From the NCBI GenBank assembly GCA_029856445.1, contig JAHQWY010000083.1, positions 1-12,148 on the forward strand: 12,148 bases of DNA, given 5' to 3'. Shown in pieces: positions 1 to 6,750 of this stretch; position 1 is the first letter of the stretch; each line of letters begins with the position of its first letter. The DNA comes from Promethearchaeia archaeon (GTDB taxonomy: Archaea > Asgardarchaeota > Lokiarchaeia > Sigyniarchaeales > SOKP01). A model generated the notes under the pieces. The model saw only the letters and a list, made by a program, of their open reading frames with translations. It did not search any database and was not told where the DNA came from. The position numbers were made by a program, and so were the translations under genes.

Positions 1-29
1 AGTTCAAAAAAAGGATATAAGCATGATTT

Positions 30-290
30 ATGGGATATATTAAAGAAACTGCAGATATTGTTAAGGATTCCTTAAAGGGAGTCTCCAATAAAAAGAAATT
101 TAAAAAGATAATTGATAATATGATCTTTGCAATAGAAACTAATACAGTTAGTGAATATTTTGGCTATAAGTTTAAAATTCTAGAAGATTTGGCGCCCTTA
201 ATTAATTTAAACAAAGATAAAGATTATTCAGAGAAATACAAAAAAGTTAAACTATATTATAAAAAACAATATAAAAATAATTTTAAGTAA
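30..290 (+). CDS. Small lysine-rich hypothetical protein
   Basis: I do not recognise this 86-residue product. It is lysine-rich (runs such as KKKFKK near residue 21 and YKKQYK near the end), has no cysteine pairs, no signal peptide and no membrane segment, and reads as a small, probably mostly helical, soluble protein. An in-frame stop at 24-26 lies just before the ATG at 30, so it is not the tail of a longer protein in that frame. A GGAT at 13-16 is a weak and distant ribosome binding site. Two other plus-strand frames are open from the window edge (to stops ending at 43 and 75), so an upstream gene may overlap this start. It converges on the VWA gene. It could be a chance frame in AT-rich DNA. 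Confidence 0.45.
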   Translation: MGYIKETADIVKDSLKGVSNKKKFKKIIDNMIFAIETNTVSEYFGYKFKILEDLAPLINLNKDKDYSEKYKKVKLYYKKQYKNNFK

Positions 291-330
291 TTTGATATTG
301 GCATAAGGTATGAGTTCTATTACAGATTTT

Positions 331-360
331 AAAAATTAGACTTGAAGCTAATTATCTTTT
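331..360. terminator. Hairpin with T tracts between convergent genes
   Basis: AATTAG at 334-339 pairs perfectly with CTAATT at 348-353. The inner CTT/AAG can extend the stem after one bulged A. On the plus strand the hairpin is followed by TTTT at 357-360, and on the minus strand by TTTTT and then AAAA. It lies just past the stops of the small plus-strand gene and the minus-strand VWA gene, as expected of a shared terminator. Archaea usually terminate on T tracts alone, so the stem may be incidental. Confidence 0.4.
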
Positions 361-1435
361 AATCATGAGTTAATAATTCCATTAAGGCTCTAGGAATTTC
401 TTTATAATTAGTTACAGCATAAAATTTTCCTCTTCCTGCTTCTGCTATCTCTCGACATGTCCTAATTCCTTGAGTCGCATCGTTTTCAGACGGCATACCA
501 ATCACATGCAACTTTGGAAACCGTTTTGCGACTTCTACTGGATTCTTACCTCTATTAAATACACCATCTGAGATCAAAATTCCAAAACGACTTTTCCTTT
601 CTTCTCTTGTTTTATTCAATTCAATTAATCCTTTTTCAAGACCTAATTGAATATTAGTAAAACCAACTGCTTCAGAATCTAAAATATCATCTATAATTTT
701 GAGAGTTGATTTTTGTTGGTTGATTTTTTTCAATGTCATTGCTCTTGAGTTAAATAGAACAACAGCATAATCTTCTTTTTCCATATTATAGGCTAGTACT
801 GAAGTCGTAAGGGCCGCATTCAATAATAAACGACCATACATACTCCCACTAGTATCCAATATCAGCACGATTTTACGTTTTTGTCGCTTTCTTACAATTC
901 CAAATATATCTTTATAGTTAATATTTTTTTCATAAATTTTTAAGGGATTATGCTGAAGAGTTTCATCCAAACTAAATTCAGGCATTCCTATTTGGTAATA
1001 AGGAACAGATTTTTTAAATTGTCCTCTAATTCCTTTACTTGTAATTTTCAAAGATAATTTTAATATACTTTGACGAGCAAGACGTCTAAAAATTGATTTA
1101 TACTTGGGGGATATTGGACGTCTTATGAAAAAATAAACTTCTGGCATGAAATCTCCTTGATTTTTAACTTTTTCAGAGAAAAATCTTACACCGTCTTCAG
1201 TGTCCAAAATATCTGTTGCTGCATAAACATTTGCTTTTAAAAGTCCTAATACAGCGTCTAAGTTGTCAGAGGAAATTGCTAACTGTGTTAATCTTTTAAT
1301 TGTTTGATAATCAAGAGTATCAGCAAGGTGTTTATAATAATCAGCCTTTTTCCTTTTTTTTCTAACAATCTCATATTCTAAAACATCTTCATTTTGCCTA
1401 CTTTCAGTAAGCCTAACATGCAGATTCTTCTCAAT
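359..1435 (-). CDS. VWA (MIDAS) protein, CoxE/NorD-like partner of MoxR
   Basis: This is a VWA-domain protein in the style of the VWA partners of MoxR ATPases. With the start proposed here (ATT at 1435) it has about 358 residues. The MIDAS metal site is complete: DTSGS at 194-198, the threonine of GFTN at 260 and the aspartate of SDG at 290. The first 190 residues are helical and basic, with the run RKKRKK near 25-30; no signal peptide or membrane segment is seen, so it should be cytoplasmic. The frame is open from 1483 but has no ATG, GTG or TTG before a TTG at 1207, which would remove 76 plausible residues. A strong ribosome binding site at 1451-1442 favours the long form. An ATA at 1471 overlapping the moxR stop, or a one-base indel joining the ATG at 1464, are alternatives. 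It follows moxR directly and is surely cotranscribed. The function beyond the family is inferred. Confidence 0.72.
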   Translation of the reverse strand: MEKNLHVRLTESRQNEDVLEYEIVRKKRKKADYYKHLADTLDYQTIKRLTQLAISSDNLDAVLGLLKANVYAATDILDTEDGVRFFSEKVKNQGDFMPEVYFFIRRPISPKYKSIFRRLARQSILKLSLKITSKGIRGQFKKSVPYYQIGMPEFSLDETLQHNPLKIYEKNINYKDIFGIVRKRQKRKIVLILDTSGSMYGRLLLNAALTTSVLAYNMEKEDYAVVLFNSRAMTLKKINQQKSTLKIIDDILDSEAVGFTNIQLGLEKGLIELNKTREERKSRFGILISDGVFNRGKNPVEVAKRFPKLHVIGMPSENDATQGIRTCREIAEAGRGKFYAVTNYKEIPRALMELLTHD

Positions 1436-1451
1436 CTCCTCGGATCCCTCC
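1436..1451 (-). promoter_or_regulatory. Strong Shine-Dalgarno site before the VWA gene
   Basis: On the minus strand 1451-1442 reads GGAGGGATCC, one base short of the full archaeal anti-SD complement GGAGGTGATCC, and is followed by GAGGAG at 1441-1436. No ATG or GTG in the VWA frame follows at normal spacing. The nearest in-frame near-cognate start is ATT at 1435. The site supports initiation near here rather than at the TTG at 1207, which has no such site upstream. Confidence 0.5.
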
Positions 1452-1467
1452 GCAGAGAAATCATCGA

Positions 1468-2355
1468 TTATTGAAAATCCGATTTATTTAAAACAGCCAA
1501 AACGATGCTAGTTATTATCTCTTTTTTAGATTGAGTAAGTCCATCCTCTAATTCAATTTTATTGTAGAGGGCCATTACAGCCGCCTCAACCCAATTACTT
1601 GAGTTATCAGAGTTATCATATTGACTTATTAATGTAGCTAAATCAATAGCACCTCTAATTGAACTTCCCCTTCTTATTGAAACAGTCTCTCTAGTAGTTT
1701 GGATAATACTTTGAGATATCTTCGCTATTTTTTCGGAATCTATTTTTGCTTCCTGCTTGATTATTTGAATTTCTTCTTCTGGACTTTGATAATCTAGATT
1801 AATCCATACAAATCGATCAATTAAAGCCTCACCTAAAACAGTGACTCCAACATGAGCAGCGGGATTTTGAGTAGCAACAACGAAAAAATCTTTATGAGCT
1901 TTTATTGTTTTCAATTTAGGTATTTTTAATATTCCTTCATCTAATGCTGTAAGTAATGAGTTTTGGGTGTTTTCTGGCATCCTATTAATTTCATTTATAA
2001 ATAAACATCCACCATTTATCATTGCTAAGGCTAGTGGTCCGTATTTATATGAATCTTCTTCATACCCCTTCGCAATAACAAGAGGAGGTTCAAAATAACC
2101 AACAAGGTTATGAGGTAATAATTCCTCACTACAATCGACCCTATAAAAAGTTGAATTACTAGAATCAGAACCATTAGTGCTGTAATATTCTGCAATTGCT
2201 TTAGCTAAAGTAGTTTTTCCTACTCCTACGTTCCCTTCTAATAATATATTCTTTCCTACTGCATGAGCTAATATTATTTGTTTTAGTTCTTCTGTTCTAC
2301 CAATGATTTTAAATTTTTCTTTTATTTCATTTATTACACTGGTCATATCAACCAT
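1468..2355 (-). CDS. MoxR-type AAA+ ATPase (CoxD-like)
   Basis: This 295-residue protein is a AAA+ ATPase of the MoxR/CoxD kind, a class that remodels or matures partner proteins together with a VWA protein. Visible motifs are Walker A GNVGVGKT at 41-48, Walker B CLFINE at 117-122 followed by INRMPENTQ, sensor 1 in ATQNP with N164, an arginine-finger candidate R181 in LIDRF, and sensor 2 R234 in SIRGAIDL. Length fits the family (about 280-330). In Walker B the usual Asp-Glu is Asn-Glu, keeping the catalytic Glu122. The start is ATG at 2355; a second ATG at 2346 is possible, and neither has a clear ribosome binding site. It leads a two-gene unit with the VWA protein, downstream of the cofactor operon across 529 bases. 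By analogy with CoxD and NorQ it may act in cofactor insertion, which is inference. Confidence 0.9.
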   Translation of the reverse strand: MVDMTSVINEIKEKFKIIGRTEELKQIILAHAVGKNILLEGNVGVGKTTLAKAIAEYYSTNGSDSSNSTFYRVDCSEELLPHNLVGYFEPPLVIAKGYEEDSYKYGPLALAMINGGCLFINEINRMPENTQNSLLTALDEGILKIPKLKTIKAHKDFFVVATQNPAAHVGVTVLGEALIDRFVWINLDYQSPEEEIQIIKQEAKIDSEKIAKISQSIIQTTRETVSIRRGSSIRGAIDLATLISQYDNSDNSSNWVEAAVMALYNKIELEDGLTQSKKEIITSIVLAVLNKSDFQ

Positions 2356-2884
2356 ATTTTTTGAAATTAATCTTTTCTAATATAATTTACGATTTGAATA
2401 GTTCGTTTTCATATTATCATAGATCTATTAAGTACTAATCAAGAAATTATAAATATTTAAATATTTACATTTTTCCATCGAGAGTGTATAGTTCCTTACT
2501 CCTTTCATAGAAAACTTTAAATAATATTCAAGATTATAGTTACTTAGAGAAAAATCTTTTTGTATTCCCACTTTCTACACATAAATTATTCTATAATCTC
2601 AATTGCCAAAATGAGATAAAAAATAAAATACAATTATTTTTAGAATATTAATTAAACGCTAATTCAATTGAGGATCTAGATAATTAAACAGAAGTGCCTG
2701 AATTCTTTTTCTATAATTTCAAGGAACCATATTCAATGGATATAAACAAAGACAGATATTCGACAATTTCCAATAAAATAAATTAGCTCTAGGTCCAAAA
2801 AGTGTTTTTACCCGTGTTCTTAATATTTTAGATCATGCATGAGTCGTCGGAATTACATCAAGCAAGATATTATTAATTAGAAAG
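2356..2884. other. 529-base gene-free region upstream of moxR
   Basis: No reading frame of note, tRNA or repeat array is visible on either strand; the longest ATG frame I traced is about 16 codons. The DNA is very AT-rich. It should hold the end of the cofactor operon transcript and the moxR promoter. A perfect 18-base palindrome lies at 2450-2467. TATA-like candidates for moxR on the minus strand are TTTATAA just after that palindrome and TTATATTA about 22 bases before the ATG. I cannot choose between them. Confidence 0.5.
2450..2467. repeat. 18-base perfect palindrome upstream of moxR
   Basis: The bases at 2450-2467 read TAAATATTTAAATATTTA, identical to their reverse complement, about 95-110 bases before the moxR ATG. 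It could be an AT-rich promoter element or a regulator site. In DNA this rich in A and T such a palindrome is only weakly informative. Confidence 0.35.
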
Positions 2885-4132
2885 TTATTTAGGAAATAAT
2901 TTTACTTTAACTGTATCTCCTTTTTTCAATCCTTCTTGATTGGGGGGAATTTCAACTATTCCATCAGAGAAAGTTAATGAACTGATAATTCCAGAACCTT
3001 TTAATTTAACGGGAATAGCAGTAAAACCTTCTTGGGATTTTTCAAGGGTTACCCTCAAATAGTGGAGATATCCAAGACCAGACACAGGTACATCTTTACT
3101 AATTGTAGCTATGACCTCGGTCCTTGGATCAAGGGCAGAACAACCAAGCATTTTTCTAATTGTAAGACCTGTAATATTTAAAAAGGAAATATAGGCAGCA
3201 ACTGGGGTACCAGGAAGGCAAAAAATTAAAGTTTCATTTAAATATCCGATTAATACTGGAGCTCCAGGTCTTTGAGCAATCCCGTGTGTTAAGATCGTAC
3301 CTGCTTCACTAACAATCTCTGGTAAATAATCTTTAGTTCCAACTGAAGTACCTCCAGTAAAGATTATGATCTGAGAATCTTCTGCAGCTTCAATCAATTT
3401 ATTTTTAATAACACTCTTGTTGTCTTTTATAGTTTCACCCCTTATGACTCTTCCACCATATATATTAATTAATGTAGATATCATTGGGGTGTTTGAATTG
3501 TAAATTTTCCCTGGTTGAAGTGGGGTACCAGGTTCTAGTAATTCATCTCCCGAAGAAAAAACACTTATTTTAGGTTTAATTCTAACCTTCACTTTATTAA
3601 AACCCAAAGAACTCAAAAGAGCAATATGTTCAGCTTTTAATTCAGTACCCTTATTTAACAACTGAGTTCCTAGCTTAATATCTTCCCCCTTCTTTGAAAC
3701 ATTCTTTCCGGGAGGTAATGAAATATAAAGTTTTATTATTTCATTTTCAATTTCTGTATCTTCGATTTTAATAACTGTGTCAGCACCCTCGGGAATAGGT
3801 GCTCCAGTGGATATTTTGATTCCTTCATCTTTATGTAGCTTATAAGTAGAAGTTTCCCCAATTTCAATTGCTCCAACATATTTTATCTTTTTTGGATTTT
3901 TAGGAGAAGCATTAAATGAATCTTCTGCTCTAATCGCATATCCGTCCATAGCCGATCGGTTAAAAGGAGGAATATCTATCTTGCTAATAATGTCAGCAGC
4001 TAAGATACGATTTAATGATTCATTAATGTTGATTTCTTCAATTGGGTTTAGTTGGATTCTTGATAAAAGTTTCTCTAAAACTTCTTCTAAAGGTGTTAAT
4101 CTTGAAAATCCAATTTTCCTAAGTCTTTCCAT
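2885..4132 (-). CDS. moeA: Molybdopterin molybdenumtransferase MoeA (copy 1)
   Basis: MoeA uses adenylylated molybdopterin and molybdate or tungstate to make the metal-loaded cofactor, acting as a cytoplasmic dimer after MoaB. At 415 residues it has full family length. Canonical motifs are present: SAMDGYA at 60-66, STGAPIPEGAD at 108-118, KGEDI at 148-152, SSGDEL at 193-198, TGGTSVGTKDY at 259-269 and LPGTP at 306-310, with a C-terminal barrel (domain IV) from about 335. The acidic residues at these places match the metal and nucleotide site known in E. coli MoeA. The start ATG at 4132 is 7 bases after the moaB stop, with GAGTGAT in the moaB tail as a possible ribosome binding site. It is the last gene of the cofactor operon and the more conventional of the two MoeA copies. 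Confidence 0.95.
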   Translation of the reverse strand: MERLRKIGFSRLTPLEEVLEKLLSRIQLNPIEEININESLNRILAADIISKIDIPPFNRSAMDGYAIRAEDSFNASPKNPKKIKYVGAIEIGETSTYKLHKDEGIKISTGAPIPEGADTVIKIEDTEIENEIIKLYISLPPGKNVSKKGEDIKLGTQLLNKGTELKAEHIALLSSLGFNKVKVRIKPKISVFSSGDELLEPGTPLQPGKIYNSNTPMISTLINIYGGRVIRGETIKDNKSVIKNKLIEAAEDSQIIIFTGGTSVGTKDYLPEIVSEAGTILTHGIAQRPGAPVLIGYLNETLIFCLPGTPVAAYISFLNITGLTIRKMLGCSALDPRTEVIATISKDVPVSGLGYLHYLRVTLEKSQEGFTAIPVKLKGSGIISSLTFSDGIVEIPPNQEGLKKGDTVKVKLFPK

Positions 4133-4139
4133 TAGCTAA

Positions 4140-4700
4140 TCACTCTTTTTTATTGATTAAATATTGAATATGTCCCAATTCTGGAATGATAATATGTTTT
4201 AAAGCTAAAATCACTGCATTTGGAGATCCAGGAAGTAAAAAAATAGCTTTGTTTTTCCTTTTGCTCCTAAGAATACCAGCTGTTGCTCGTGATAACATAG
4301 CTGATGGACCGATTTCATTAAAAGAGAGTGATCTAAAAAGTTCTCCGAAGCCATCAAATTTTTTTTCTAAACGCGGTTCTAAAGTTTCATAAGTGATATC
4401 TTTTGGTGTTAATCCTGTCCCACCACTAAATATAATTGAATCAATCAGCTTATCTTTCATTAAAGTCGTTAAAATATTATTTATATGTTCTTCTGAATCT
4501 GGTATAATACTTGTAAAGAATAAAGAAACTGATGGATCGTCTTTCAGAAATTGTTTTACTTTTGGGATAGTTTTATCTGTACTTACCTTTCCAGATTTTA
4601 TTTCCTCAAATCTACTCGTGCTAACTATAATTAGAGCTAAATTTATTTTTTTTGGTGCCTTTTTTTTATGTTCTTCGTGAACTTTCAAATTACTTTTCAT
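4140..4700 (-). CDS. moaB: Molybdopterin adenylyltransferase MoaB
   Basis: MoaB/Mog proteins attach AMP to molybdopterin, priming it for metal insertion by MoeA. This 186-residue protein has the MogA/MoaB fold signatures: SGGTGLTPKDITYET at 92-106, GFGELFR at 117-123, SAMLSRATAG at 133-142, LPGSPNAV at 156-163 and IIPELGH at 171-177. In archaea MoaB, not Mog, is the usual enzyme for this step. A lysine-rich N-terminal tail of about 18 residues precedes the first strand. It lies between the two MoeA genes, 21 bases after one stop and 7 bases before the next start, consistent with consecutive pathway steps and cotranscription. No clear ribosome binding site precedes the ATG at 4700. Confidence 0.94.
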   Translation of the reverse strand: MKSNLKVHEEHKKKAPKKINLALIIVSTSRFEEIKSGKVSTDKTIPKVKQFLKDDPSVSLFFTSIIPDSEEHINNILTTLMKDKLIDSIIFSGGTGLTPKDITYETLEPRLEKKFDGFGELFRSLSFNEIGPSAMLSRATAGILRSKRKNKAIFLLPGSPNAVILALKHIIIPELGHIQYLINKKE

Positions 4701-4721
4701 TTACAATCATTTTACTTTTTT

Positions 4722-5948
4722 TTAGAAAAAATAAACCTTTCTTTTATCCCCTTTTTCAATAATTGATTCTAATTCATCAATTTCTATATAGCCATCAGCA
4801 TAGAACATTGTACTTATGGCTTCAGAACCAGTTTTAATGGGAAATATTTTATTCACTCCCCCATCTTCTTGAATCTTAACCGTTTTAAATTCATGTCTGC
4901 CAACAGTGCTATAAATTCTTTCCCCAACTTCCATTTCCTTTGAAAAATTATCTTTTAAAGGGAAACCAGATAGTTTTCTTAAAAAATTGTCAATAAATAC
5001 ATAAAAACAACTTAGAGCAGAGGTAGGATAACCTGGTAAAATAAACATTATTTTATTTTGTATTTTTGCGAAGATTATGGGTTTTCCTGGTTTAATCTTT
5101 ACCCCATGGACTAGAATTTCTATATTATCATATTCCTCTAGAACTTTTGGTCCTAAATCCCCTTCTCCCTTAGATGTACCTCCAGACAAAATTACAATAT
5201 CACTGTTTTCCAGAGCATCATCTATAGCTTTTTTGAGCTCCTCATAATCATCTTTAATTATTCCTAAAAAATCTACTAAAACACCAGTGTTTTCAATAGC
5301 TTTTTTCAATACTATTGAATTTACATCATATATTTTTCCAACTTCTAGTGTTTTTATCTCTTGACTAATGAGTTCATTACCCGTACTAAGAAGAGAAGCT
5401 TTAGGTTGCTTAAATACCCAAACATCCTTTATTCCTGACGATGCTAGGATACCCATAGTTGCTAAATTAATTATAGTTCCTTTATTAACAATAATCGCTT
5501 CTTTTTTAATATCATGTCCAATTTCAATTATATGTGTTCCAGGAGTGATTGCTTTAGAAATTGAAATAATATTTCCCTGACTTTCAGTGAACTCTACCAT
5601 TATAACACCATTCGCGTTCTCAGGTATAGCAGCACCAGTTGCTACATAAGAACATTGGCCACTACTTAATTCTTTCTGAGGAATATCACCTGCTTGAATA
5701 GTTTCTATTAATTCAAGATTAATAAAATTATCCTCTTCTGCATTAAATGTATCTTCAGCTATTACAGCAAAACCATCCATTCTCGATTTCCGGAAGTGTG
5801 GAACATCAATCCTGCTTTGAATATCACGGGAAGTTATTCTATTAAAACATTCTTCAATAGTTATATATTCTTCTCCAGTTTTTAACTCTGAAATTGATTC
5901 AAGAATATCTTTAAATTCCTCTACTTTAATAGTTTTTAAAAATTTCAT
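4722..5948 (-). CDS. Divergent MoeA-like protein (copy 2)
   Basis: This 408-residue MoeA paralogue shares the whole family layout with copy 1 but departs at key motifs. RMDGF at 56-60 replaces the usual AMDGY, and STGNEL at 188-193 replaces STGDEL. GGTSKGEGDLG at 256-266 replaces GGxSVGxxDY, and LPGYP is at 304-308. The acidic residues that match the E. coli active site by eye (D58, D146, E192, D233, D264) and the Thr-Gly at 104-105 are kept, so it is probably active but tuned differently. Archaea commonly carry two MoeA proteins, and a split between tungstate and molybdate has been suggested for them; which does which here is unknown. The start at 5948 has no clear ribosome binding site and follows moaE by 33 bases. 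It could instead act as a scaffold in a MoeA heterodimer. Confidence 0.88.
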   Translation of the reverse strand: MKFLKTIKVEEFKDILESISELKTGEEYITIEECFNRITSRDIQSRIDVPHFRKSRMDGFAVIAEDTFNAEEDNFINLELIETIQAGDIPQKELSSGQCSYVATGAAIPENANGVIMVEFTESQGNIISISKAITPGTHIIEIGHDIKKEAIIVNKGTIINLATMGILASSGIKDVWVFKQPKASLLSTGNELISQEIKTLEVGKIYDVNSIVLKKAIENTGVLVDFLGIIKDDYEELKKAIDDALENSDIVILSGGTSKGEGDLGPKVLEEYDNIEILVHGVKIKPGKPIIFAKIQNKIMFILPGYPTSALSCFYVFIDNFLRKLSGFPLKDNFSKEMEVGERIYSTVGRHEFKTVKIQEDGGVNKIFPIKTGSEAISTMFYADGYIEIDELESIIEKGDKRKVYFF

Positions 5949-5981
5949 AATATTATCAATTTAAATTTATTTAATACCGTA

Positions 5982-6434
5982 TTAGTGAACCCATTCAGAT
6001 GATCCATCGCTAAAATCTTCTCTTTTCCATACAGCTATTTCCTTTTTATACATCTCAACAGCTTTACTAATTACTTCAAAACCCTCCTCTCTATGTGCTG
6101 AAGCTACAACAACATATACTAAATCTTCAGTGAGCTCAAAATTTCCTTTTAAATGAACAATTTTAACGTCAATAATACCTTCTTTTTGTTTAAGTTGCTC
6201 ACAAATTTTATTTATACTTTCATTTGCTAGATCATCATAAGCATCAATTTTCATACTAACTACAGGCTTTCCATTTTTAGAGGTACTTCTAACAATTCCA
6301 ATAAATGCATGAATTGATCCTGCCGCTGATATATTAGAATTTTGTTTCATTGATTTAATTATGCTCCCAAGATCAATTTCCCCTTTTGAATAAATACCTG
6401 ACTTCACTTCTTTACCGTTTGCAGGATCATTCAT
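5982..6434 (-). CDS. moaE: Molybdopterin synthase catalytic subunit MoaE
   Basis: MoaE transfers sulfur from thiocarboxylated MoaD to cyclic pyranopterin monophosphate, giving molybdopterin. The 150-residue product has FIGIVR at 44-49, the IDAYDDLA stretch near 63-70, VVVASAHRE at 108-116 and YKKEIAVWKRE at 129-139, ending in DGSSEWVH. K130 and K137, seven residues apart, match the two catalytic lysines known in E. coli MoaE (119 and 126). The usual proline between them is replaced by Ala-Val. An N-terminal tail of about 15 residues is not conserved. The ATG at 6434 is set by a GGAGGT ribosome binding site at 6449-6444, which lies inside the last codons of moaD, so the two subunits are translationally tied. 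Confidence 0.95.
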   Translation of the reverse strand: MNDPANGKEVKSGIYSKGEIDLGSIIKSMKQNSNISAAGSIHAFIGIVRSTSKNGKPVVSMKIDAYDDLANESINKICEQLKQKEGIIDVKIVHLKGNFELTEDLVYVVVASAHREEGFEVISKAVEMYKKEIAVWKREDFSDGSSEWVH

Positions 6435-6440
6435 TTAGTT

Positions 6441-6725
6441 TTAACCTCCAGAAACAGGCATTAAAAAAGCAATGGTGTCTCCATCACTCAAATTAATAAC
6501 TGAAGGATCTTTTTCATGGATCGGTTGATTATTTATAATTATTGAAATTAAATTATGTATTTTTTGGATATTATCATCCCACATTAAATTATGAATTCTT
6601 TCCCCATATTTAGTTGATAATAATTTAACTAATTCTTTCAAGTGAGAATTAGATAATTCAAATTTTTCTCTCTCTTTCCCGGTAATATCTTTAAATTCAG
6701 CAAAATATAGAACTTCAACTATCAT
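6441..6725 (-). CDS. moaD: Molybdopterin synthase sulfur carrier MoaD
   Basis: MoaD is the small ubiquitin-like sulfur carrier of molybdopterin synthase. Its C-terminal glycine is adenylylated, thiocarboxylated and inserted into the MoaE active site. The 94-residue product starts with a beta strand, VEVLYFAEFKDITG, and ends in DGDTIAFLMPVSGG, with the obligatory Gly-Gly at 93-94. It is slightly longer than the usual 80-90 residues because of a loop near residues 47-60. It lies 25 bases after moaA and 6 bases before moaE, the usual pairing with its partner subunit. The E1-like MoeB that activates it is not in this window. The carrier could also serve other thiolation routes, but the neighbours make the cofactor role much more likely. 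Confidence 0.94.
   Translation of the reverse strand: MIVEVLYFAEFKDITGKEREKFELSNSHLKELVKLLSTKYGERIHNLMWDDNIQKIHNLISIIINNQPIHEKDPSVINLSDGDTIAFLMPVSGG
6444..6449 (-). promoter_or_regulatory. moaE ribosome binding site within the moaD Gly-Gly codons
   Basis: The minus strand reads GGAGGT at 6449-6444. These are the GGA and GGT codons for the C-terminal Gly-Gly of MoaD and also a consensus Shine-Dalgarno site, with 10 bases between GGAGG and the moaE ATG. A codon pair fixed by protein function thus sets translation of the partner subunit. Confidence 0.75.
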
Positions 6726-6750
6726 TTATTTTAATCAAGATCAGTAATTC

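Noticed and set aside
359..1207. Short form of the VWA protein starting at TTG 1207
   Set aside because: The frame continues upstream with protein-like sequence, no ribosome site precedes this TTG, and a strong one lies further upstream.
2356..2884. Possible tRNA or other RNA gene in the long gap
   Set aside because: No T-loop GGTTCRA pattern, GC-rich stem or acceptor pairing was found on either strand.
4186..4680. Two adjacent plus-strand frames antisense to moaB
   Set aside because: Both mirror moaB in reverse; the hydrophobic composition follows from antisense reading and nothing supports expression.
5368..5580. Plus-strand frame antisense to the second moeA
   Set aside because: It is nested in a conserved gene with no ribosome site or motif.
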